A stretch of DNA of 64,000 nt from the NCBI GenBank assembly GCA_023634235.1, contig JAMKCF010000022.1, positions 8,300,541-8,364,540 on the forward strand, read 5' to 3'. Below the pieces are notes generated by a model that worked only from the letters and a program-made list of their open reading frames with translations, was not told where the DNA came from and searched no databases. A program made the position numbers and the translations under genes. This document shows, one piece after another, positions 1-12,500 of this stretch (position 1 is its first letter; every line of letters begins with the position of its first letter). The stretch comes from Pisaster brevispinus (taxonomy: Eukaryota > Echinodermata > Asteroidea > Forcipulatida > Asteriidae).

Positions 1-439
1 TGAATACGCGCATTAGCCATGTTGGTATTTTGAACTTCCCAGTAGAACGTTCCGACAGTTCAATGGAACAGTCCATGAGCACAATCTGGAATACATGTTC
101 TTATCGGATCCAATTAGAATGTTTCTACCAAGAGTGGTCTCAAAAGTAACTGTTTGGCAAAAAGAAGCATTCCTTTTTTTAAGAAAAACATTTATTTGTG
201 GATTTTGATTTTTATTCTTAAATTTGGACGTATTTTTCGATTAACACATAAATTTGCAAATAAAGACCTTATAGCACTGAGTCTACGATATGTAGTTTGA
301 AAAACTGGGGGTGGAGAAATTTGTTGGTAGAGTGCAGATTTCAAGTTAGTTTGTACTCCTGAACTAAACGTTGAAGATAGACCATTGCCTTTACCATGGA
401 TGTAGTGAATCTATTTTGTTATTCTTTCAATATTTGAAG
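1..439. other. Left-edge intron sequence of BTAF1
   Basis: No exon is visible here. The stretch ends in a pyrimidine-containing tract and TTGAAG, which serves as the acceptor of the first exon seen. The AT-rich part at 170-290 looks like ordinary intron. The preceding BTAF1 exons lie outside the window. Confidence 0.6.
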
Positions 440-580
440 GAAATGACGGATGAGTTGTTGCCGGTGGTTCTGCCGTCGGTTGTCCAGGGCCTGCAGGATG
501 TTGATGATGACGTGAGGGCTGTAGCTGCAGCCGCCCTCAACCCTGTCGCTGCTGCTCTGATCAGAGTGTGTTACGCACAG
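440..580 (+). CDS. BTAF1: BTAF1 exon 1 in window (HEAT repeat)
   Basis: It encodes 47 residues including [20 protein letters not shown], the conserved BTAF1 HEAT text. The acceptor is TTGAAG and the donor CAG|GTTAGA, ending in phase 0. The acceptor is the least certain boundary because its pyrimidine tract is weak. Confidence 0.85.
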
Positions 581-3500
581 GTTAGATGCATTGTGGACTC
601 TCGGAGATAAACCCAAACCTTGTTGAGTCACTATTGAAATTCATGTCTCCCAAATAATAATGTGACGGTCCAGTTGCTCCCAAAACAAAACAAAGACCAT
701 TCTCTAAAGTTTTATTCTCAAAGAGGCTGTGTCGTCATGATCAAAGCAGGCAACTGGCTGTACATGGAATTATGAACTCTTACTGAGTTACTGCATGAAC
801 GCACCCTCCTTCCGTGTCATATCTATGGAGAGTGCGCACATGTGCAGTAACTGGGTGAGAGTTCATGAGTCCATGTACAGCCACAGGCCTGCTTTGATCA
901 CGACAACACAGCCCCTTTAACTGTAAGTTAAAGTTTAGGGTTTAACTTTAAATTACATTCTTCACTTGCACTGGTCTGTATTTTTCTCATTGTGTGCAAC
1001 GCCTACCAATGAATGAAATTAATCTCAGCTGGGCATTTTCGTTGTCGACACACCATTCTTGTCCAATCTGTTGTTTAACACATTGACACCCTGAATATGG
1101 GTACCCATGATTGTGGCCGACTCATTTAGCATCAAGCTTTTCCTGCAGGTATCAACAATTCTAAACACACTTTGGGACACCCTGTTGGATCTGGACGACC
1201 TCACTGCGTCCACCAACAGCATCATGACCCTCCTCGCCTCCCTGCTGTCCTACCCAGTGGTCTTCACATACCACAGTCAGGCCACAACGAGTCTGGTACC
1301 CAGACTCTGGCCCTTCCTGAGGCATAACATCACGTCAGTCAGGAAAGCTGTACTGGAGACACTGTGTACACTGTTACTCGCTGAGCATCAACAGGTAATT
1401 AAGTTTCTACATAAAGTTATGAAGTAGACCATGTAACATTTGGGATCACAATGAAACGGTTCTTTTAGCCTTCGAGAAAGACTCTGCTAGGGTCAAAATG
1501 CCATTGCTAAATGCCATTGCTAAATGCCATTGCTAATTGCATCAGACTCAAGTTCTGATGACTGAATCAGCAGAGTGTGGGTTCAATTCCCAGTCATGAC
1601 ACTTGTGTCCTTGAGCAAGGCACTTAACCACAATTGCTTCTCTTGACCCAGGTGTAATGATGGGAATCTGAAAGGCTTGAGACAGGTTGGATTAACCCCT
1701 TAGTGCTAATTGAAGCAGCTTGGAGTTGTATGCTCCCCAGGGAGTTGAGAAAGTTTGAGGACTGGTCTAAAAGTATGCCAGATGAACAGGGATATTTATG
1801 CTGTAAGGCACCATGATCTACCTACTAGGATATATGTACTATATAAGAAGCAATTATTCGTAATTATTATTATGCAAATACTAGTATAAAGCTCAAATAC
1901 ATGCATGTGTATTAATGGGCCGTTCAGACTTTATCTTATACTGTTTCCTAACATTGTAGGTTCCCACTGGTGTTTGGCTGCCACCGATTCTGCAGGATGC
2001 TTTGAGACACATCTTCCAACGCTGCATTCTGGAGACAAACCCAGATGTTCTTGCTCTCATTGAAAAGGTATCCCTTGTCTATCCTACTGTAGACCCCCAC
2101 GCACCAACATCACATACAGTCTACCATGCTTGCCATTTTTAGGGGTCAAATTGCACATAAAAGTCATGGTGAGTGTGTAAACGCAGTGTCGCCCAAAATG
2201 CACACTACACTGTATAAAACACAGGGCAATGATTTAACAAATGGCGCAATTAATATTATTGTGATGATGACGTCAGGTGAGTTGGGTCAATGGAGGTCAG
2301 TCATTGTTACATGGAGTAGTTTCTGGTTTAAGGAAGGTTGGAATTGTTGCCTCAAAAAGTGTCTAATGTTATCAATACGAAACAGTAGCACTCAAAGGGA
2401 ATTTTCTGATCATGTTTCCTGTAATCCCTTTTGTAGGGGTTAGATGCCCTGCTACATGTGCTAGAGAAGTTTCCCCTAGACGTTTTTGTCGGTGCCTCCT
2501 ACCCTTAACTCAGTCTATGAGTTTGTCTGACTTCGTTTCTTGTATTCCCTTTTGTAGGTGTGGGATGCCCTGCTAGAGAAGTCTCCCCTAGACATTCTAG
2601 TTGGAGCCTCCTGCCCTTGACTCAGTCTATGAGTTTGTCTGACCGTCTTGCCTGTATTCCCTTCTCTAGGTGTGGGATGCCCTGCTAGAGAAGTCTCCCC
2701 GAGACATTCTAGTTGGAGCCTCCTGCCCTTGACTCAGTCTATGATTTTGTCTGACCGTCTTGCCTGTATTCCCTTCTGTAGGTGTGGGATGCCCTGCTAG
2801 AGAAGTCTCCCCTAGACATTCTAGTTGGAGCCTCCTGCCCTTGACTCAGTCTATGAGTTTGTCTGACCGTCTTGCCTGTATTCCCTTCTGTAGGTGTGGG
2901 ATGCCCTGCTAGAGAAGTCTCCCCGAGACATTCTAGTTGGAGCCTCCTGCCCTTGACTCAGTCTATGATTTTGTCTGACCGTCTTGCCTGTATTCCCTTC
3001 TGTAGGTGTGGGATGCCCTGCTAGAGAAGTCTCCCCGAGACATTCTAGTTGGAGCCTCCTGCCCTTGACTCAGTCTATGAGTTTGTCTGACCGTCTTGCC
3101 TGTATTCCCTTCTGTAGGTGTGGGATGCCCTGCTAGAGAAGTCTCCCCGAGACATTCTAGTTGGAGCCTCCTGCCCTTGACTCAGTCTATGAGTTTGTCT
3201 GACCGTCTTGCCTGTATTCCCTTCTGTAGGTGTGGGATGCCCTGCTAGAGAAGTCTCCCCGAGACATTCTAGTTGGAGCCTCCTGCCCTTGACTCAGTCT
3301 ATGAGTTTGTCTGACTAAGTTTCTTGTATTCCCTTCTGTAGGTGTGGGATGCCCTGCTAGAGAAGTCTCCCCTAGACATCCTCGTCGGAGCCTCCTGTCC
3401 TTGGATCAGCGTATGGATGTGTCTGACCATGCAACCCTCCAAAATACCCATTGAAGCCTCCATGCTGATTGAGGCTAAGCATAAGTTAAAGGTAAGAAAA

Positions 3501-6500
3501 ACATACATCCTTTAAACACCAACTCAGCTAACTGAAAACTACAATACATGTTCTAGTCATTGTGAAATCAGCGGTTATCTTGCCTGGATTCAAACTCTTA
3601 ATCACAAGGTTGGGGGTTTGAATCCGGCCAAGCTTACCGCATATTTCACAATGATTAGATAAAGTATTATCGTCTAGTTACTGAATCACAATTAATTGAT
3701 TTGTGCAATTCGTAATCATAGACAGATGTTTGTATGAGATTGGCTGTTGCCAGCTCGGCGTTTATATCCCCTTGTGGAAGCTTTGCCGAATTCCCTTGTT
3801 GGGAAGATCTTCTAAATGTAAACAAACAAATATTTGTTGACAGGAAGCAAAGGGGCTGAGCAAGAGCTGGAAGAGTCAGCAGACAATTAAGGAAGACGAC
3901 CGAGAGTACATTGGCGGCGATTCATCACTCAGCGCATCAACAGTAGAGAGAGAAAGTGACGTGCTACAGGCAAGAACAAGAGCTGCAAGGTTAGTCATAC
4001 ACATAGGTCCCATTGACCTCGCACAGCGTAAAGTCTGCCATCTTTATGGGCAAAGATCTTTATTCTTTGAACGCACAATTAAGCGATTTTGTTAATACCC
4101 CGTGCGGTATGCAGGAAGTTTGACAAATTCCTGCCGCGTAGAAAAATTAGAACGCTTACATACATGTACATACACTGGGCTTTTATATAGCGCCATTTCA
4201 TTTTTTCCACAGCACTTTAGCAAACAGACAATAGCATTGCAAATAATATAACAAATGAATTTACAGAAAGCAACTAAGGAGAAAGATATATTTTAAGTGC
4301 TTTCTTGAAAATTTGCAGCAAAATTGAGGTTTGATCGTGGTGGGGAGGTTGTTCCACAGTCCTGGAGCAGCTAAAGAAAAGGATTTGTAGGCAGCAGATT
4401 GGAGAGATTTGACGCAGATTCAAGCCAAAACCCAACATGCCTGTTAAGATGGCGTTTATCGAGAACTATCTATTGGTTCCAACCCCAAACCCCCCGCTTT
4501 AAATGTATAATAGATCATTGAGAATGATATACATATACTGACAGAAAGGCACTATATATATGCGAGTCTCATTTTGTATTTTTTATTTTTGTTTCCGCGG
4601 TAAGCAGTGCCATGAAATTGGGCCCAGCTTCATTTGATTGTAATTTAAATCGGTATACTCTCCTGCCCAACTGGTTCTCGCAACAAAATTTTACAGGAGA
4701 CTATGGAGTCTAAGTCCACAGTACACTAGCCATGGGGTTTCCGCATTTAAAACCAGTAGTGCAAACAGAAGAAACCCATGCACCAAATGTTAGCCTGGAA
4801 GGTATGGTACTTATAGGGTACCAGTCTATAGTTTTAACAGTTAAGATGAAACAAAAGATCTGTTTCCAAACGTTTTTGTCTAGGTAGGCCCTCTATCCTT
4901 TAGAAGACTTAGGTCATGTCCGAATTGGTGGCTACAGCTATGGCTACAACTGTTGCTAAGGGTGTTGCTGAGGACTTCCTATACATAATGATGACATGGT
5001 AATGCAGCCATAGCTGTAGCCATAGCCACCAATTTAGACACAGCCTAAATCGTCCAGTGGTAATTCTAAAGTTGTATTGCTTTATGAAACATTGTAACCA
5101 AAAGGTTTGTCAACTAAGCCACTAAGATTTTGCTGAATTGCTGTGATACTGTTTATCAGGTTACTTGGTCACATTGCTCCGTACATCACCAACAGCCAGC
5201 TTCCTCCAACACTGAATGCCTCTGAGTCCTTTAGTCAGATCCTGGTATTTCATCTCAGCAGCAAGTCGGCCATTCAGAGGATGGTAGTCGGGCTGGTCCT
5301 TGAGGAATGGGCTAAGACTGATAAGGTGAGCCCAATTTCAGAGCTTGAAATTATGGTTGGACCACTTTCCCTGTTTGTCTGAACAAAAGCATTTGGCCAA
5401 ACTGTCCGTCAGCCATCTGGCAGTTGGCATAAACATTTGAGCAAAATCCCAAGTTGTTCTGAGCTTTAAAAAACGTCTGACGTAAGTCTGTCCAAAAACA
5501 AGTTGCGTTTAATTACGTCATCCGACGAGGCAGTCAGGTTGGCTGAGTGGTTTTTTTGTCCCTGCCTTTCACCTCTTCGGACCCGATTCGATACCCGGAC
5601 TGGAGCCTTGCATGTGGATTGGGTTTTCAGTCCCTATCTGACTGCATGGGTTTTCCCTATAGGGGTTTTCCCTATAGCATGTATAGGGGTTTTCCTCCCA
5701 TGTCTAAAACTAAAATTTCTTCATTGTCTTCTTTACAAAAGTTGGTGCGATGTTTTCATTAGGATACTTACTGACTATATAATTCAGATTCAGAAACCAT
5801 TGACTTCAGAACTGTAGAGATTATTTTGAAGGTTTGTGAATTTGTTTGCTAATTTGTTGTTCTGTTAAAAACATTCACAGGATTTCCAGTGTCCGGAATC
5901 TGTCAAGACCAAGCTTCTTGAGGTCCTGTCCAGCACCATGTATTTTGACGAGGTGTCAGCACCGTTTATGAAGATGCAGTCAGAGTGCAAGGTTCGTTCA
6001 AGTAGATAGCATGCAAATGTTGTTTTCTGTTAATTGTTAAACACATAAACAAAACCCGTATGCAGTGATCCCAAACAATTCCTACTCCACTCTAAACTTT
6101 GCATTACATTATAATAGCTTGGCTTCAAGTATGTGATAGTGAAATAAAAACTTAATGCAGATGTTAACAAGTCACCTTAACCTTAACTGTTTCCCTCATA
6201 CCTCTTTTGTGTCACCCTAATGTGCCAGTTCTAGTTATTGTTCTTCCTCTTCTTCAAAGAGTCGACTGGGCATCCCAGGTCACACACTTTCTTTGTTTCA
6301 CGGTGAATGAGCTTTGGCTTATTCTGCACAGACAGTGGCATAACCAGACATTTTTTTGGGGGGCAAGCGGGTGTAAAGATTGATTTTTGGGGACTATTTA
6401 ACATATCAAAATATTCATTTGTGCCCCACCCTCCCCCCTGGTTATGCAACTGCACACCAACTCTCTGGAACAGTTTGCCACAGCCCAGACAGCCAGCCAC

Positions 6501-9500
6501 TTCACTCTCCATTTTTAAGACATCTCTTATCTGTAAATTAGTTTGAAACTTACAATTTTATTCTTATATATATTTTAATTGATTAGTCTGCATCCTGTTA
6601 ATAATTTTGTTTAGTAGTTTCTGAGTGGAATATTTGTTTATTTATGTATTTAAGTGCTTTGAGGCCTTGCATTAGGCGCTCAATGAATGCTTGTACTAGT
6701 AACAGGGATAAGAAATTTCAGGCTTATTTGAATTCAGAGTTTTTTTGTATCTGCTTGGTGACAAAAATAGCTGTTATTTTCTTCTGATTAAAAGAAATCC
6801 TACTCTTTGATCTACTTCTCTAGCACTGAGGACACTGTTCCTAGAAGCTCCTTGAAATCTTTAACACAAGGGGTTACCAACAAGTGGAAATTCCATCTTT
6901 TTAATGTACAGTCAACCCTCAGTATAAAGAGCACTGTTATATCATGTATATAGAGGTTCTGCTTATAAAGAGTAAATTTTGAAGTCTGGAATCTCATTTT
7001 TGTTTTGTGCTTGTTTTGTTTTTCTGTTCTCTTATAATAACGTTCCTGTTTTAAAGGGCTTTTTTGGCCAGTCCCAGCATTCTTGTTATAATGAGAGTCA
7101 GCTTTACCTCCTAAAATTGAGATCGTAGTTTCAGACTTTTTTGTTAGGAATGATTTTCATCCCTGTGTTATTTCATTTTATCATTTTCTGATTACTTTTC
7201 TTCAGATGCTTGTAACTGCTTGGTGTAACGCCAGGAGAGACGTCAAAGCTGCTCAGTTTCCAGGGTGAGCTTATTTCCAAATTCATTGTTTTGAATTTCA
7301 TGTGAACTTCTGTCTTGCGTATGGCGTGCACAAGCCTATAGTTGTAGGTCAAGGGTCGACGCCCAAGCCAGAGCAGCGTCGCTTACTCTGTGGATGTTTT
7401 TGATGCCACTAGGAAAATGCCTAAGACAGTCATTCACTATATGTGGCATAAGCCTGTGCAGGTTACATGGTTAAGTGACTGATCGTTTGGTTACACATTT
7501 ACATTTTTACGGTTCGGATAACCTAGGAAAAATTTACTTGAACATGCCATGAAATGCAGACCACATTGCAATCAGGATGTACACAAGGCACAGTCTGTGT
7601 CACATCGTTTCCTCTTTACAGGCTTGTAGTCTTTGTTACTTTGCGTGCTATCATAAAGGCAAGAAACATTGAATGGTAGAGGGTTTTTTCAGAACAATGC
7701 GATAGCATGAGTGCATATACCCTCTGTTGGTGAAATATGCCAGCGCCTTATGAAATAGCATACAAAAGCAGTTACAAGCGTCTTGATCAAAGACTACAAC
7801 GTGTCTGGGCATGCTCAGGAAAAGCGTTTTTGCTGTGACATTGCAACAAGCATCATCGCTGCTGTGCACACAAAAGCTGTCAGCTACGATGCTGGTAGGA
7901 GGGACACAGCATGCATGAAATGAGTGTTTTGGTTCTGTGTTTGTTATAACAGCGCCTTTACTGTTGAGCAAGCCAGCGCCTTGTCAGAGTCTATCCAGGG
8001 CCAGTTATCCCATCCAGGAGGCCTGCCTGCCAAGATGGCTCAAGACATCCAACAGAAGTGCAAACAGCTTCATTCCAGCATCGAGGAGATCAATGAAGAA
8101 CAACAGCGACTCAGTATCAGGTATCAAATACAATTTATAGTAATATAATAATAGTGTACGTTTGTAGCGTGCCATATCTGTCATAAATGACACTCCTGGC
8201 ACTGAAATATCATATTTGGTTGAGCTTCAAGTTTTTGTGAAAAATATTTGTGTATTTCATGTATGTAGCATTTTTATGCAGTTGTTTCAAAGCATTTTAC
8301 AGATGTTTTACAAACAAGTGAAATGATGTTAATGAAATCATGTTGAGTTTCTCACCACCAGGGCCCATTTTCATAGAGCTGCTTTAAAGCACAAAAGGTA
8401 GCTAAGCACAACAGAAATATACTCACCAGAATAAGGTTACCAGCCAAAATATCAAATCACATGTACCATTAGTAGAAAAAATAGAAATATCAATAATGAG
8501 TAGGTTGTATATTATGTAATGTGTGAAAAAAAACAGAAAAGCAGAAGTGATATTTTTGTGAACTATATTTGGTTGATGTTGACAGGACACAAGCTTGCCT
8601 TGCCTCGTCCATTATTTCCTTGAAGTCACTGCCTGACAAACTGAACCCTGTCATCAAGCCACTCATGGACAGCATGAAGAAAGAACAGATCCCTATCATG
8701 CAGGTATGTAGGAATTTCCTTCCTAAACGGAATCAACCCTAACCCCACCCGTAGATCCTCCAAAATCTTATTGATGGCGTATTGTAGTCAATCGGTCAAT
8801 CCCAATAAACCCAAACTCTGGTGTTTCTGATCAGCAGAGTAGTGGGTTCCAGTCCCGGTCCTGACATTTGTGTCCTTAAGCAAGACACTTAATCATTTTT
8901 GCTTTGTCCTTCAGATGGGACGTAAAGCTGTAGGTCCAGTGTGTTGTGTAATGTACGTAAAAGAACAGGTGTTTCTGATCAGCAGAGTGTGGGTTCGAGT
9001 CCTGGTCTTGACATTTGTGTCCTTAAGCAAGACCATTATTGCTTTGTTGTTGGGGCTTGTGTTCTGTTCAAGAACAGTGTGTTGTGTAATGCATGTAAAA
9101 GGACTGATGTTTCTGATCAGCAGAGTGTGGGTTCGAGTCCTGGTCTTGACATTTGTGTCCTTAAGCAAGACCATTATTGCTTTGTTGTTGGGGCTTGTGT
9201 TCTGTTCAAGAACCCAGAACACTGAGCGTTAGTAGAGGAGAGGTTCGCCCGGGTGTTTTCTGGTACGGTTGGCCACAGCATCTATGGGTCTAACAGTGGG
9301 TTGGATTAAATAGATTTGATCTCTCCAGTGGTGGGAAGAAACACCTATACATTACCGTGTCGGTGCAATTGTGCAATTAAGTTTTATCTTGTGACGAACA
9401 CACCAGGCCTGGAATTTCATCTTTGAGAGGGCACGGCCATGTTCATTTTGCAAAGGGCGCTTCCATTGGAAAATCTTAAAGCCTAAAGGAAACTTTTGAA

Positions 9501-12500
9501 CGGCCACCGAGGCTCAGACCAGGGCAACGGAGGTCATGGCCTTCGTATCTCGGTGACAGAGTTTAATGATAAAGTTTGTGATAGTTAACTTTTAATTTGG
9601 GTTTGGACAAAGAAAAATTGACTGGAGGGAGCGGGACTTGAACCAACGACCTCCGAATTAATGTACCAGTGCTCTACCAACTGAGCTATCCTGCCCTATG
9701 TTTATTTAAAATTTACCCAGTCAGTTTACCTTGTGGTTTATTACTTGTTATAATTATCTTTTGTTGGAACTTTATGTTGATTGATATTTGGAACTCCAAG
9801 TAGATGGCACTGTTGCAGACGTTGCACCTTTTGTATTGTTTTATGTTCTATTCATGTTTTTACAATGTACAATGGTTTCGTGTTTTTAGAGTCGCGCGGC
9901 AAACAGCCTAGCCAGTCTCCTGGAGCAATGTGCCCAACGCTCTCCCTGCCCTACCCCAAAGATCATCAAAAACCTCTGCAACAGCCTCTGCTGCGACCCC
10001 AATGTTACGCCCAGTGCCACCCAGCCCATCGGCTCTCTGGAACTCTTGGCTAGGCAGCCAGGGCTCGGTAGGGTGTCTAGCTCTGGGTCTCTGACGGGAT
10101 GTTTGTCGTCGCCTGGAGGCTCAAGACCTACCTCCCCTCTACCGGGCGCTATCACGACCGCTCAGTGCGACAAGAGGCTCGGAATCCTCACCCTGGCAAA
10201 ACAGCAGCATGTGAGTAGCTACTACTTGTGTTTCACTATTCACTGAGTCACTGCTATGTAAGCTTGATACTTTCCTAACTTTGTCAAGTCGCAGGCAACT
10301 TGGGTGGAACTAATTTCGGCAGGCGTGTGATTTCTTTGGAGTTTCAGGATTTTCTCAAAATCTCTTGAGCCTTCAAAGTTTCTTGCTAGAAGTAAAGCAG
10401 TCACCAAAGGGAGAAAGGAATAGTCCACATTGTGTCCAAACCTGATGCTTTGTATTTCTGGTGATGTACAGAGTCTGTAAACCTCCTGAATTGTAACATC
10501 TGAGAGGTTCAGGGCCTGGATTATGGGGACCCCAGGCAAGCCAGCCACTAAATTGAAGTTTCAAGTTTTGTTGGTTTGTTTGATTGTTTGTTTATTTATT
10601 TGATCTACCCGTCAAGGGAACTCGGCAAACTCCCACAAGGGGATAGAAACAGCCAATCTCTCTCACACACAAACATTACTTTAACATCTATGATTATGAA
10701 TTGCACAAATCAATAAATTGAGATTCAGTAACTAGACCACAATACTTATTTTAGTCATTGTGAAATCAGCGGTTACCTTGGTAGGATTCGAACCCACAAC
10801 CTTGTGATTGCAAGTCCTGCTAACCACTGGACCACGGTGATGGTGACGATGACTTGGTCAGCATGGACAAGCATAGGCAGTTGTGTTCTATTGTGAGTAA
10901 TCCACCAAACTTTTGGAAGAGTTTTGTGTGGTCATGCTTCAGTATCAAGTAATCGATTTGCTTGCTTCATCCATTTACTGTTTTCAGATAGCAGCGATCA
11001 CAGCTGCCAATCGGCGTGCAGCTTATGCCCGGTCCCGCAGCAAGGACACCAGTTTATCTGAGGCAGGCCTGCTCTTGGACCCTACAACATTCACCGAGGG
11101 GGGAAGCACACAGAACCAGCTCCAACGCCGAGGGGCAAGGTTTGCCCTCACGACCATCGCAAGACACTTTGGTGCGGATTTGATCAGTTGCTCCAGCAAA
11201 TTATGGGAGCTGATGACATCTTTACTACAAGAGCATTTGCATCCTTCTAAATTTGGTAGAATAAAGTTCACATTTCAAACCCTGTTCTATATTAAAGTCT
11301 GTCCTAAGCCAATACGGCTCATCAGGTTGGTGTTTATATTCGGTTTCCTTAGCATTAAACGACAGAATATTTCCCTGGGCAGGATACCAGACTATCACAG
11401 GTTACTCCCCAGCTCTTGGCCGGTGCCCATTTGTACTCCTGGGTGGAGAGAAGCAATAATGATAAAGTGCCTTGCTCAAGGCCACGTGTCGCGACTGACC
11501 AGGCCAGGATTCGAACTCACGTTCTGTAAGCATTTTAGAACTTGGGTCCAGCTTCCTAGACCGCTTGGCCACGACACCCCAAACCCTGTTCTATAACGAG
11601 CTATTTTAAGCTACGCAGCAACTTTGCTTTTTCATTATCACAAGCTTGAGTGGAATACAGAAAATATAGCGCGCCTCCATCGCATATTCAACTCAGCCTT
11701 TGACCTCATTGAATATGGGACACAGAATCACTTAATTTTCTGTATTGCACTCGTGCTTGTGTGATAACTTAACCATGTCTCTTGTGTTTCTACACCTTCA
11801 GACCCCATTTTACTACAGGAGAATGATGACCTGGCACAGGATCTCATCAATACACTACAGGTCTTTGAGGTTCTCTGTCCAGCTGTGCATCCAAGCCTTC
11901 ATCTTAAAGTAAGGGAAAGTAACTTGTAGATTGTCTACACTTCGCTAGTCTTCAAGGGTTAAGGGTCAATGAGGGGGGTTTGTTTTCTTTAGTGTTGGCT
12001 GATGGGGATAATTTGGGTTAAATTGAAAACATCATGTCAGGAAACAAAATGTCTACCAAAAATCTTCATGCTCAGTCTCCGCCATATCTGGTTAACTTGT
12101 ATATTTCCACATCTCTAATACTCCTGATGAATACAGACACCGACTCTGCTCATCAGCCGTTCAGATCCGGCTTTCTGGTCTCAGAACTAGAAGGAAGGCT
12201 GGGGATAGCTCATTGGCCATGGCTGTCCCGCGTCTGTGGAATGAGCTTTCTGCCAGCCGGAGAGAAGCGATCTCGATGCAAAAATTCACCTGTCTCCTTT
12301 AGACATTCTTGTTCTACGACCGATCCTAATTCGTTTGTTTATGTTTTGATTCTTCAGTTGTTTAACAATTTATTTGTTCTGGTTTCCTGTAAAGTGCTCT
12401 GTTCGTCGTATAGTACTATATAAATGCTCTGTGTTATTATTAAACCACATTAAAAAAATTACCATTTCCCAACTAGTATTTGGTTTTGGTTGCTTGTAAT

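Noticed and set aside
1..439. An additional upstream BTAF1 exon
   Set aside because: No frame between plausible AG and GT sites resembles the BTAF1 sequence preceding [12 protein letters not shown].
2437..3341. CRISPR array
   Set aside because: The repeats are 112 bp without unique spacers and contain exon-derived sequence in an animal gene.
10240..10548. 102-codon minus-strand protein
   Set aside because: The sequence is a dispersed repeat with a copy at 30880-31055 that is not open in the same way.
10913..11596. 227-codon single-exon protein
   Set aside because: It is BTAF1 exon 12 read through its acceptor and donor; the downstream part is a minus-strand SINE.
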